64,000 nt of DNA from Chitinimonas_A lacunae. GTDB lineage: Bacteria > Pseudomonadota > Gammaproteobacteria > Burkholderiales > Chitinimonadaceae. Both the position numbers and the translations under genes were made by a program. Under the pieces are notes generated by a model that saw nothing but the letters and a program-made list of their open reading frames with translations, was not told where the DNA came from and ran no database searches. This document shows, one piece after another, positions 37,130-45,677 of this stretch (position 1 is the stretch's first letter; each line of letters opens with the position of its first letter). Where the stretch lies: positions 1,798,001-1,862,000 of the forward strand of contig NZ_JBHSBU010000001.1 of assembly GCF_042650885.1 (NCBI RefSeq), written 5' to 3'.

Positions 37130-37513
37130 TCAGTCAAGCCGCTCCAGCACCACAAAAGCCAGTGCCATCGTGCGCTCGTCGCTCACCGAAACCGAGGCGC
37201 GGCCGATGCCGCGTTGTGCCAGCCAGGCGGTCAATGGCTCATCGAAGCGCAGCTCGGGCCGGCCCAGCGCGTCGTGTTCAAGCCAGACCGAAGACAGCGC
37301 AAGCGGTGGCCGCACCCCCAGTCCCGTCGCCTTGGCAAACGCCTCCTTGACCGCCCAGCGCTTGGCCAGGAACCGCGCTGGCTCGGGCGCGGTAATAAAA
37401 CCAGTGCGCTCGGCCGGAGCCAGAATCCGACTCAACAGCCGCTCGCCATGACGCTGATAGGCCCGCTCAAGCCGGGCGATTTCCACCAGATCGGTTCCGA
37501 TGCCGTAGATCAA
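37130..37513 (-). CDS. acpS: Holo-[acyl-carrier-protein] synthase
   Basis: 127 residues with this start. It transfers 4'-phosphopantetheine from CoA to apo-ACP. IYGIGTDLVEIARL carries the Mg-binding Asp, and RFLAKRWAVKEAFAKATG is the second signature with its Glu. The TTG at 37513 gives the usual M-I-Y-G-I-G beginning; a second in-frame TTG at 37555 would add 14 residues that look unlike the family. It follows recO directly, whereas many relatives place pdxJ between them. Whether it can also prime the NRPS carrier domains is unknown; no Sfp-type transferase is seen. Confidence 0.93.
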   Translation of the reverse strand: MIYGIGTDLVEIARLERAYQRHGERLLSRILAPAERTGFITAPEPARFLAKRWAVKEAFAKATGLGVRPPLALSSVWLEHDALGRPELRFDEPLTAWLAQRGIGRASVSVSDERTMALAFVVLERLD

Positions 37514-37590
37514 GCTGATACTCGAAAATAAATAATTCAGGAAAAACCTGTGCAAGAGCCTGTGCGGATTAGAACAAAAAACAAATCGAT

Positions 37591-38394
37591 CTATAGACTT
37601 TGCAGATCCCGCAGCAACTGCCGGGTATAAAGCGGCGCCTCACCCAACAGGTCGGACAGGACACGGCGGATCAACGATTTGGCCTGCTGAGCGGCCTGCG
37701 GATCGGAGAAGTCCCCGGTCGCCATTGCCGCGACGGTGCTGCCGGACAAGGTGATGCCGGCCTGCTCGGCCTCGACTTCCGGCACAAAACCGCGACCGGC
37801 ACAGAAACGGTAGGGCTGGGACGGGTCGAACAAGCGGCCAGCGCTATCACGATCAAGTGCCAGGCCATAACCCAGCTCACGCAGCAAAGCGAGCTCAAAG
37901 CGCCGCAACACCGGCTCCGCCTCACGCACGGTCGCGCGGGCCTCCCCTGGCGCGGCCTCGCGCGAGGCGACCTGATAGGGCTCGAGCGGACACCCTAGCG
38001 CCGCCAGATCGCGCACTGTGGCATCGTAGACAGTGAACAGGCCCGGGTGGCTGTCTTCACGCGGCAGCAGCCGCAACAGCAATTCATTGAGATAGAAACC
38101 GCAGATCAGCGGCAGACCGACCAGTTGTGGCACCCCGCCCTGCCATTCGGCTGCATGGAGAGTCTTGACTTCACCGCCGCCGAACCAGGACACGGCAAGG
38201 GGCTGAAAACCCAACAGCGTGCCGCGCAGCGCCGAGCCGGGCCGGCGGGCGCCGCGCGCCACCATGGCCACCCGGCCATGGTCGCGGCTGAACAGTTCGA
38301 GCAGCAGGCTGGTTTCGCGGTAGGGCCGCTGGTGGATCAGATAGGCAGGCGCGGCTTCGACCCGGTTCTTGGCGGTGGCGTAAGCATTGGCCAT
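37591..38394 (-). CDS. recO: DNA repair protein RecO
   Basis: 267 residues. It has the N-terminal OB-fold (AYLIHQRPYRETSLLLELFSRDHGRVAMVARGARRPGS) and a helical C-terminal half with FYLNELLLRLLPRED and RRFELALLRELGYGLALD. RecO loads RecA on SSB-coated single-stranded DNA in the RecFOR pathway. It starts 16 bp after the era stop, so it belongs to the lepA-era operon. Confidence 0.95.
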   Translation of the reverse strand: MANAYATAKNRVEAAPAYLIHQRPYRETSLLLELFSRDHGRVAMVARGARRPGSALRGTLLGFQPLAVSWFGGGEVKTLHAAEWQGGVPQLVGLPLICGFYLNELLLRLLPREDSHPGLFTVYDATVRDLAALGCPLEPYQVASREAAPGEARATVREAEPVLRRFELALLRELGYGLALDRDSAGRLFDPSQPYRFCAGRGFVPEVEAEQAGITLSGSTVAAMATGDFSDPQAAQQAKSLIRRVLSDLLGEAPLYTRQLLRDLQSL

Positions 38395-38410
38395 CGACGC
38401 CGCCCGCGCC

Positions 38411-39310
38411 TTATTCGTAACCGTACTGGCGCAGCAAACGGGTGTCGTCGGCCCAGCCGCTCTTCACCTTGACCCAGACCTCCAGATAGACGCGGCCGTC
38501 GAACAGTTTCTCCATATCGAGGCGGGCCTGGGTGGAGATTTCCTTGAGCTTCTCGCCGTTCTTGCCGATCAGGATGGCTTTCTGATTGTCGCGATCGACC
38601 AGCACGGCGGCGTAGATACGGCGCAGCGCACCTTCGAGTTCGAAGCGCTCGATCTCGACCGTGGTCGAATACGGCAGCTCGTCGCCGACCAGCCGGAAAA
38701 TCTTTTCCCGGATCAGCTCGGCCGCCAGGAAGCGTTCGCTGCGGTCGGTGACCTGATCTTCGGGGTACATCAGCTCGCCTTCGGGCAGCAGCGGCCGGAT
38801 GGTTTCGAGCAGCAGATCGATCTTCTGGCCGCGTCTGGCCGATACCGGCACCACGGCATGGAAGTCGAACTGGGCGGCCATCCGTTCGATAAACGGCAGC
38901 AGGCTGTCCTTCTGGGTCAGCAGATCGGCCTTGTTGACCACCAGGATCACCGGGCGGTTCTTCGGCAGCAGCTTCATGACCTCAAGGTCGCGGGCGTCGA
39001 ACTTACTGGCTTCGATCACGAACAGCACCACATCGACGTCGGACAAGGTGGTGGTGACGCCCCGGTTCATCGCCTGATTGAGGGCATTGCGGTATTTGGT
39101 CTGAAAGCCCGGCGTATCGACAAACACATACTGGGCATCGGCGTCGGTACGGATGCCGGTGATCCGATGGCGCGTGGTCTGCGCTTTGCGCGACACGATA
39201 CTGATCTTCTGACCGATCAGATGGTTGAGCAGGGTCGACTTGCCGACATTGGGCCGGCCGACGATGGCGATAAAACCGGTATGGAAGGGAGCGTCTGCGC
39301 TCGTCGTCAT
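38411..39310 (-). CDS. era: GTPase Era
   Basis: 299 residues with ATG at 39310, whose ATGA overlaps the TGA of rnc. Motifs: GRPNVGKSTLLN (G1), DTPGFQ (G3), NKADLL (G4), and a C-terminal KH domain near IGKNGEKLKEISTQARLDMEKLFDGRVYLEVWVKVKSGWADD. Era binds 16S rRNA and supports 30S assembly; pairing with RNase III is conserved. Confidence 0.97.
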   Translation of the reverse strand: MTTSADAPFHTGFIAIVGRPNVGKSTLLNHLIGQKISIVSRKAQTTRHRITGIRTDADAQYVFVDTPGFQTKYRNALNQAMNRGVTTTLSDVDVVLFVIEASKFDARDLEVMKLLPKNRPVILVVNKADLLTQKDSLLPFIERMAAQFDFHAVVPVSARRGQKIDLLLETIRPLLPEGELMYPEDQVTDRSERFLAAELIREKIFRLVGDELPYSTTVEIERFELEGALRRIYAAVLVDRDNQKAILIGKNGEKLKEISTQARLDMEKLFDGRVYLEVWVKVKSGWADDTRLLRQYGYE

Positions 39311-39999
39311 GTGGGGCGTTTCGTAGTCTTGGGCAGATTGGCGAGCGCGAGCGCGGCCGCCTCTTGTTCGGCGGTGCGGCGACTGGTGCCGCGACCGCAG
39401 GTGACGAGATCGAGGCCGTCGATACGGCATTCGACCTCGAACAGTTTTTCATGGGCCACACCCGATTCCGACAGGATGGTGTAGCGCGGCAACTTGAGCT
39501 TGCGTGCCTGCAACCATTCCTGCAAGCGGGTCTTGCTGTCCTTGCCGTGGCTGTCGGGGTCGATCGCGGCAATGGTCGGGGCCAGCAGATGTCCGACTGC
39601 GCCAGCCGCGGCATCAAAGCCGCCGTCGAGGTAGATGGCGGCGATCAGGGCTTCGAGCGCGTCGGCGAGAATCGACGGGCGGCCGATGCCACCGCTGCGC
39701 AATTCCCCTTCGCCGAGCCAGACATGGGCACCCAGATCGAGCCCTTGCGCCAGTTCGGCCAAGGTCTCCTTCTTGACCAGGCTGGCCCGCAGCCGCGACA
39801 GTTCGCCCTCCGAGCAAGCCGGGAACGCATCGAACAACAGGCGGGCAGCGGCGGCGTTAAGAATGCTGTCGCCTAAAAACTCCAGCCGCTCATTATGCGG
39901 CTGGCCGAAGCTGCGATGAGTCAACGCCTGCCGCAGCAGGCGTGTATCGCGGAAAACATAGTGGAGCGCTGTCTCCAGGCGTCGTGGATCTGCCGCCAA
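39307..39999 (-). CDS. rnc: Ribonuclease III
   Basis: 230 residues. NERLEFLGDSILN is the catalytic signature, ADALEALIAAIYLDGG supplies the second acidic cluster, and the C-terminal double-stranded RNA-binding domain runs from DSKTRLQEWLQAR to AEQEAAALALANL. It processes rRNA precursors and structured mRNAs. Coupled to era by a 4-bp overlap. Confidence 0.97.
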   Translation of the reverse strand: MAADPRRLETALHYVFRDTRLLRQALTHRSFGQPHNERLEFLGDSILNAAAARLLFDAFPACSEGELSRLRASLVKKETLAELAQGLDLGAHVWLGEGELRSGGIGRPSILADALEALIAAIYLDGGFDAAAGAVGHLLAPTIAAIDPDSHGKDSKTRLQEWLQARKLKLPRYTILSESGVAHEKLFEVECRIDGLDLVTCGRGTSRRTAEQEAAALALANLPKTTKRPT

Positions 40000-40027
40000 A
40001 ACCCGTTCCTTTGGTCAAATAAAAGTC

Positions 40028-40387
40028 TCAGCCCCCACCGCCTTTGGCAGAGGTGCGGAATTCAAACATCAAGCTGGCATTGGCGATCAGCGGGACGATC
40101 TTTTTATAGTCGGCAATGATCTCGGTGCCTTCCTGATCCTGGATAATTTCCAGGTCTTCGGCACTGATCGCCTTGATATCCTCGATTTCAGCGCGCTTGC
40201 GGAACGCTTCGCGGATATCGGGCATCGGGGCGCTGGCGTTTTCCTTGGCCAGGATTTCGACGGTGCGCTTCACCGCGAAATACTCGGTGAATGCCGGCAC
40301 CAATTTAAAAAACAACACCATGCCAAAGCCGAGCACGATGGCGGCCAATAGCATGGTGACGTAACTGAGTCCGCGTTGTTTCTGCAT
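40028..40387 (-). CDS. DUF4845 membrane protein
   Basis: 119 residues starting MQKQRGLSYVTM. One N-terminal membrane segment (about residues 10-30) is followed by a polar domain. A DUF4845 gene between lepB and rnc is a recurring arrangement in beta- and gammaproteobacteria, which supports the call. An in-frame start at 40444 would add 19 poorly supported residues. Confidence 0.85.
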   Translation of the reverse strand: MQKQRGLSYVTMLLAAIVLGFGMVLFFKLVPAFTEYFAVKRTVEILAKENASAPMPDIREAFRKRAEIEDIKAISAEDLEIIQDQEGTEIIADYKKIVPLIANASLMFEFRTSAKGGGG

Positions 40388-40478
40388 GGGATAGGCCTGT
40401 CTAGTCAGCAACAGGTCGGCACCGTGCCGACCTTTCGCCGCCATTTTAGGATTTTGTCATGAGAATTGGAACGCTCAA

Positions 40479-41486
40479 TCACTCGATGCGGTTGCCGATG
40501 CGGCTGAATTCACCCAGATTCATCCAGATCAGGAAGGCTTTGCCCACCAGCAACTGGTCGGGCACGAAGCCCCAGTAGCGACCATCGTTACTGTTGTCGC
40601 GGTTGTCGCCCAGCATCATATAGTGACCAGCCGGCACCTTGCAGACAAAGCCGGTCTCGTCATACTGACAGGCATCGCGCTGCGGGAATTGCTGAATCTG
40701 CATCGGGATCAGCGTGGGCAGTTGCGGCACATTGAGTGTCTCGTACTTGACCCCACCCATTTCTTCCTTCATCCGCACGGCCTTGATCTCGTCGCGGGGC
40801 GGATCGGTGTACATATAGTCGCCGACCGGTGCGGTGGGCACCACCTGGCCGTTCACGGTGAGCTGCTTATTGCGGTATTCGACCGTATCGCCCGGCACGC
40901 CGACCAGGCGCTTGATGTAGTTGAGCTTGGTATCGAGCGGGAAACGGAAAACCACCACATCACCCCGTTGCGGCTTACCAAGCGGTACGATGGTCTCGCC
41001 CAGGAAAGGCAGTCGCACGCCGTAGGAGAATTTGCTGATCAGGATAAAGTCGCCCACGATCAGACCGGGCCGCATCGAACTCGACGGAATCTGCATCGGC
41101 TCGACCACAAAGGTCTTGCCGAAACCGATCAGCGCCAGAATCAGGGCATTGGAGAAACCGAACGCCGCCCAGTCGGGCAAGGGCCGGGTATTGCCCTTGG
41201 ACTTGTAGCCGCGCGCCTTGGCCAGCAGCGCCAGCAAGGCCGGCACCATCATCACCACAAAGAACAGATCGCTCGGGTTGGCGTAGCTCATCAGCACGCC
41301 CCAGCCACCGATCAGCACCAGGAAATAACCCCACATCGCGGTTTCCGACAACTGATCGGTGTCGTACACCGGTTCCTTGGCCTTGCGCCGGCCATACCAG
41401 ATCAGAAACACGCCCAGCAGCACCGCGACGATCGCCAGCCGCTGCCAGCCGATATCCTCGGACAGGAACTTCAACAGAGATTTCAT
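40479..41486 (-). CDS. lepB: Signal peptidase I
   Basis: 335 residues, inner-membrane anchored. Hydrophobic segments lie near residues 15-30, 53-85 and 110-127. The catalytic Ser is in IPSSSMRPG (Ser137) and the general-base Lys in YIKRLVGVPGD (Lys192). The C-terminal GDNRDNSNDGRYWGFVP is box E. It removes signal peptides from exported proteins. It lies 28 bp after lepA, the usual neighbour. Confidence 0.97.
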   Translation of the reverse strand: MKSLLKFLSEDIGWQRLAIVAVLLGVFLIWYGRRKAKEPVYDTDQLSETAMWGYFLVLIGGWGVLMSYANPSDLFFVVMMVPALLALLAKARGYKSKGNTRPLPDWAAFGFSNALILALIGFGKTFVVEPMQIPSSSMRPGLIVGDFILISKFSYGVRLPFLGETIVPLGKPQRGDVVVFRFPLDTKLNYIKRLVGVPGDTVEYRNKQLTVNGQVVPTAPVGDYMYTDPPRDEIKAVRMKEEMGGVKYETLNVPQLPTLIPMQIQQFPQRDACQYDETGFVCKVPAGHYMMLGDNRDNSNDGRYWGFVPDQLLVGKAFLIWMNLGEFSRIGNRIE

Positions 41487-41514
41487 CGATGGAGGGTCCG
41501 TTCGCTATCGATTC

Positions 41515-43308
41515 TTATTTGTCGCTGACCTGCAGAATGGCCAGGAAGGCCTCCTGCGGGATCTCCACATTGCCAACCTGCTTCATCCGTTTCTTACCGG
41601 CCTTCTGCTTTTCCAGCAGCTTGCGCTTGCGGGTGATATCGCCACCGTAGCACTTGGCCAGCACGTCCTTGCGCATGGCTTTGACGGTCTCGCGGGCGAT
41701 GATCTGCGAACCGATGGCGGCCTGGATCGCGATATCGAACATCTGGCGCGGAATCAGTTCTCGCATCTTGGCCACCAGCTCGCGGCCACGATACTGGCTG
41801 GTGGAACGGTGCACGATCAGGCTCAGTGCATCGACCCGATCGCCGTTGACCAGCACGTCGAGCTTGACCAGATCGTCGGCGCGGAATTCCTTGAAGTCGT
41901 AGTCGAGCGAGGCATAACCACGGCTGACCGATTTGAGCTTGTCGAAGAAGTCCATCACCACTTCGGCCATCGGCAGATCGTAGGTCAGCATCACCTGGCG
42001 ACCCATATATTGCATATTGCGCTGGGCACCACGCTTCTGGTTGCACAGGGTCATCACGGTACCGACATAGTCCTGCGGCACCAGGATGGTGGCGGTGATG
42101 ATCGGTTCGCGGATTTCGTCGATCTTGGACAGATCGGGCAGGCGGGACGGGTTTTCGATCTCGTTGAGCGTGCCGTCCTTCATCAGCACCTGATAGACCA
42201 CGGTAGGTGCCGTGGTGATCAGGTCCATATCGAATTCGCGCTCGAGTCGCTCCTGCACGATCTCCAGATGCAACAGGCCAAGGAAGCCACAGCGGAAACC
42301 GAAGCCCAGTGCCTGCGACACCTCGGGCTCGAAGTGCAGCGAAGCGTCGTTGAGCTTGAGTTTTTCCAGGCTGTCGCGCAGCGCGTCGTAATCGTGGCTT
42401 TCCACCGGGTAGAGGCCGGCGAACACCTGGGATTTGACTTCCTTGAACCCCGGCAGCGGCTCGGCAGCGGGCTTGCCGGCCAGGGTGATGGTGTCGCCCA
42501 CCTTGGCGTTGGCCAGTTCCTTGATGCCGGCGATCACAAAGCCTACTTCACCGGCTTTGAGGCTGTCGCGCTGCACCGACTTCGGGGTGAACACGCCGAC
42601 CTGCTCGCACAGATGCTGGGCTTTGGTGGACATCAACAGAATCTTGTCTTTGGGCTTGAGGCTGCCATCGACCACCCGCACCAGCATCACCACGCCGACA
42701 TAGTTGTCGAACCAGGAGTCGATGATCAGTGCCTTGAGCGGGCCGTCGGGATCGCCTTGCGGGGCCGGGATCTTGCTGACCACCGCTTCGAGAATATCCT
42801 CGATGCCGATACCGTTCTTGGCCGAGGCGCGCACGGCATCGATCGCTTCGATGCCGACGATATCTTCGATTTCTTCGATCACCCGCTCAGGTTCGGCGGC
42901 GGGCAGATCGATCTTATTGAGCACGGCCACCACTTCCACACCCTGTTCGATCGCGGTGTAGCAGTTGGCCACGGTCTGGGCTTCGACCCCTTGCGAGGCA
43001 TCCACCACCAGCAGCGCGCCTTCGCAGGCAGCCAGGCTGCGGCTGACTTCGTAGCTGAAGTCGACGTGACCGGGCGTGTCGATCAGGTTGAGGTTATAGA
43101 TCTGGCCATCACGGGCCTTGTAGTGCAGGGCAGCGGTCTGGGCCTTGATGGTGATGCCGCGCTCTTTTTCGATGTCCATCGAGTCGAGCACCTGCTCGGA
43201 CATCTCGCGAGCTTCCAAGCCGCCGCAGAACTGGATAAAGCGATCAGCCAGGGTGGACTTACCGTGGTCGATATGGGCGATGATCGAGAAATTGCGTATA
43301 TGTTTCAT
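41515..43308 (-). CDS. lepA: Elongation factor 4
   Basis: 597 residues, the normal length. GTPase motifs: AHIDHGKSTLADRF (G1), DTPGHVDF (G3), NKIDLP (G4). The C-terminal LepA-specific domain ends with AKCYGGDITRKRKLLEKQKAGKKRMKQVG. EF4 back-translocates or remodels stalled ribosomes. It heads the lepA-lepB-rnc-era-recO-acpS operon; a terminator upstream separates it from the rpoE operon. Confidence 0.98.
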   Translation of the reverse strand: MKHIRNFSIIAHIDHGKSTLADRFIQFCGGLEAREMSEQVLDSMDIEKERGITIKAQTAALHYKARDGQIYNLNLIDTPGHVDFSYEVSRSLAACEGALLVVDASQGVEAQTVANCYTAIEQGVEVVAVLNKIDLPAAEPERVIEEIEDIVGIEAIDAVRASAKNGIGIEDILEAVVSKIPAPQGDPDGPLKALIIDSWFDNYVGVVMLVRVVDGSLKPKDKILLMSTKAQHLCEQVGVFTPKSVQRDSLKAGEVGFVIAGIKELANAKVGDTITLAGKPAAEPLPGFKEVKSQVFAGLYPVESHDYDALRDSLEKLKLNDASLHFEPEVSQALGFGFRCGFLGLLHLEIVQERLEREFDMDLITTAPTVVYQVLMKDGTLNEIENPSRLPDLSKIDEIREPIITATILVPQDYVGTVMTLCNQKRGAQRNMQYMGRQVMLTYDLPMAEVVMDFFDKLKSVSRGYASLDYDFKEFRADDLVKLDVLVNGDRVDALSLIVHRSTSQYRGRELVAKMRELIPRQMFDIAIQAAIGSQIIARETVKAMRKDVLAKCYGGDITRKRKLLEKQKAGKKRMKQVGNVEIPQEAFLAILQVSDK

Positions 43309-43354
43309 GGCACGACAACCGCGGCCGAGGCCGCCTGAGATCCGGCAACAAAAA

Positions 43355-43375
43355 TGGGCACGTTGCGCGTGCCCA
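43355..43375 (-). terminator. Rho-independent terminator after the glutaredoxin gene
   Basis: TGGGCACG and CGTGCCCA pair across a 5-nt loop, and on the minus strand the stem is followed by TTTTTG. It lies between the glutaredoxin stop and the lepA start and should end the rpoE-rse-degQ transcript. Confidence 0.8.
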
Positions 43376-43395
43376 CGTTGGATGAAATTATAATT

Positions 43396-43644
43396 TTACC
43401 GGATTTTACCGAGGTAAGCATCTAAGGCACGGCGGTCCAGATGGTAAAAACAGATCACCTCCTCGTCCGCCCCCACTAATACCGGCACCATCGTATCGTA
43501 GCGCGCCTCGATGGCGTCGTCGTCATCGATATCGAACCAGTCGAGCCGGAAATCGAGTTCGGCCGCCAGCAGCCGCAGCTCGGCCAGCATCTGCTGGCAC
43601 AAGCTGCAATACTCGCGGCCATAGAGGGTCAGCAGCGCCGTCAC
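43396..43644 (-). CDS. Glutaredoxin-like protein
   Basis: 82 residues with a thioredoxin-fold pattern: LTLYGREYCSLCQQML carries the CxxC, DWFDID follows the second strand, and the MVPVLV cis-Pro segment is present. Family DUF836/glutaredoxin-like; a gene of this type sits before lepA in many betaproteobacteria. It starts 2 bp after the degQ stop. Confidence 0.9.
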   Translation of the reverse strand: MTALLTLYGREYCSLCQQMLAELRLLAAELDFRLDWFDIDDDDAIEARYDTMVPVLVGADEEVICFYHLDRRALDAYLGKIR

Positions 43645-43646
43645 GT

Positions 43647-45143
43647 TTAGTCGTTCCGCTTGTCGTCGCCCTTCTCAGGCAGACGCAGGCTGACAAACAG
43701 GGAAGCCTGACCACGAATCACCCGCAAGGGCACCGAAGTACCCGGCTCGGCCTTGTTGACCACCGACTCGAGCTGGGCGTAGTTCTTGATATCCTCGCCA
43801 CCGATACCGACCAGCAGATCGCCCGGCTGCAAGCCAGCCTGAGCGGCTGCGCCGCGTGCCTCGACCACTTGCAGGCCGAACTTGACCCCGGCTTGCGCCA
43901 GGGCTCGCGGATCGGCATCGCGCACGGTCAGACCAGAGCGGTTGAGCGGTTCCTGATTCTGCTTGCCGCGATACTCGCGGCTGCGCGAACGGCCATCGAC
44001 CGGCTGCTCCATCTCGCCCACCGTCACGGTCAGAATCTTGTTGGCCTTGTCGCTGCTGCGCCAGACCTCCATCGTGACGGTCGAACCGGGCTTGGTGCTG
44101 CCGACGATACGCGGGAGATCGACCGAGTCATTGACTTCGCGACCATTGAATTTGAGGATCACGTCGCCTGCACGGGCACCGGCCTTACCTGCCGGGCCAT
44201 CGACCTCGACATTGTTGATCAGCGCACCACGGGCAGTCTTCAGTCCGAAACCACGCGCCAGATCTTCGCTCAGCGACTGGATACCGACGCCGATGCGGCC
44301 GCGCACCACCTTGCCGCTGGCACGCAGCTGTTCCACCACCTGGAGCGCCTCATCGATCGGAATCGCGAAGCTCAGGCCCATATAGCCGCCCGACTGACTG
44401 AAGATCTGCGAGTTGATCCCCACCACCTCGCCGCGCACATTGAACAGCGGACCACCCGAGTTGCCCGGGTTAACGGCAGCGTCGGTCTGGATAAACGGCA
44501 CCAGTTGCTCATCGGGAAGATTACGGCCCTTGGCGCTGACGATACCGGCGGTGACGGTATTCTCCAGACCGAACGGCGAACCGATGGCAACCACCCATTC
44601 GCCCACCTTGAGCCGGTCGCTCGAGCCCAGATCGACCTTGGGCAGATTCTTGGCGTCAATCTTGAGCAGCGCCACATCGGTGCGGGCATCGGAGCCTACC
44701 ACCTTGGCCTTGAACTCGCGCTTATCGTTGAGCCGCACCGTGATCTCATCGGCTTCGGCGATCACATGGGCGTTGGTGAGGACATAGCCCTCGGTATCGA
44801 GGATAAAACCCGAGCCCAGCGACTGGGCACGTTCCTCGCGGGGCCGCTGGCCGCGTGGTGGCACCGGGAAGCCGAAGCGGCGGAACAGTTCGAGGGCATC
44901 ATCGTCCATGCCCGGTGCCTGACGACGTACCAACTGGGTGGTACTGATATTCACCACTGCCCGGCCTTCCTTCTCGACCAGGGCGGAAAAGTCGGGTAGC
45001 CCGCTGACCAAGGGCACACTCGACGCCGCCACGGCTGCTGCCGGAGCCGGAGCAGCTTTAGGAGGAGGGGTGACCGAGGAAGCCTCGCTACAGCTGGCCA
45101 AACCGAGCGCGAACAGCGTGGCAGTCATTGCTTTTTGCATCAT
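43647..45143 (-). CDS. DegQ/MucD-type periplasmic serine endoprotease, probable lipoprotein
   Basis: 498 residues from the ATG at 45143, which overlaps the rseC stop (ATGA-type) and has AAGGA 11 nt upstream. Catalytic triad: His126 (TNAHVIA), Asp156 (ARTDVALL) and Ser229 (NPGNSGGPLF). Two PDZ domains follow (about 300-380 and 410-490; LQPGDLLVGIGGEDI). The signal sequence ends L-A-S-C at Cys18, a good lipobox, with Ser next to it, so the protein may be lipid-anchored and sorted to the outer membrane. It degrades misfolded envelope proteins and, in MucD-like systems, restrains the sigma-E response. Confidence 0.93.
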   Translation of the reverse strand: MMQKAMTATLFALGLASCSEASSVTPPPKAAPAPAAAVAASSVPLVSGLPDFSALVEKEGRAVVNISTTQLVRRQAPGMDDDALELFRRFGFPVPPRGQRPREERAQSLGSGFILDTEGYVLTNAHVIAEADEITVRLNDKREFKAKVVGSDARTDVALLKIDAKNLPKVDLGSSDRLKVGEWVVAIGSPFGLENTVTAGIVSAKGRNLPDEQLVPFIQTDAAVNPGNSGGPLFNVRGEVVGINSQIFSQSGGYMGLSFAIPIDEALQVVEQLRASGKVVRGRIGVGIQSLSEDLARGFGLKTARGALINNVEVDGPAGKAGARAGDVILKFNGREVNDSVDLPRIVGSTKPGSTVTMEVWRSSDKANKILTVTVGEMEQPVDGRSRSREYRGKQNQEPLNRSGLTVRDADPRALAQAGVKFGLQVVEARGAAAQAGLQPGDLLVGIGGEDIKNYAQLESVVNKAEPGTSVPLRVIRGQASLFVSLRLPEKGDDKRND

Positions 45144-45664
45144 CGCTGGAAATCCTTCTGTTTTGCTTTGCATGAGAACAAAGGTGCGGAAATACCGCCG
45201 GACTCGCTCGTGTCCAGGCGGCGCACGACGACCGGTTCGAAACTCTGTCTTAGCGCAAGTTCCCGGGAACGCCAACGCAGGCCGAACAAAGCCAAAGTGA
45301 GGCCGACCCCCGCGCCACACAAGCCCCCAAGATCGGGCTGAATCGGCCATAGCCGGCTGCCCAGCAGTGCGCCACCCAACAGGGCCAGCAGCGGCAGCAG
45401 ATAGGCCCACAACGCCGCCTGTAGCACTGCCTGAGCCGCCACCCCGACCATCACCCGTTCGCCGGCCTGCACTCCCAGCGGGTCGGCCACCCGGAAATGT
45501 TCCTCCTGGCCGGCAAACAGGCGGTTCAAGGCTACCGCGCCACAGCGGCCGCTATTGGCGCAGGCGGGGCAGAGCTGGGCTGGGCCCGGGCGAACCCAGG
45601 CAAACCCGGGCTCGACAGCCACGACCAGGGCTTCGTGTTCAATGGGGGCAGACAAGGACGACAC
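45140..45664 (-). CDS. rseC: RseC-type SoxR-reducing/sigma-E regulatory membrane protein
   Basis: 174 residues from a GTG at 45664. CPACANSGRCG in the N-terminal half is the Cys cluster of the RseC/MucC family; two membrane segments follow (AVLQAALWAYLLPLLALLGGALLG and LGGLCGAGVGLTLALFGLRW). The frame is open further upstream but would overlap rseB. RseC modulates sigma-E activity in relatives. Start position is uncertain. Confidence 0.82.
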   Translation of the reverse strand: MSSLSAPIEHEALVVAVEPGFAWVRPGPAQLCPACANSGRCGAVALNRLFAGQEEHFRVADPLGVQAGERVMVGVAAQAVLQAALWAYLLPLLALLGGALLGSRLWPIQPDLGGLCGAGVGLTLALFGLRWRSRELALRQSFEPVVVRRLDTSESGGISAPLFSCKAKQKDFQR

Positions 45665-45677
45665 GTGGTGCCGCAGA

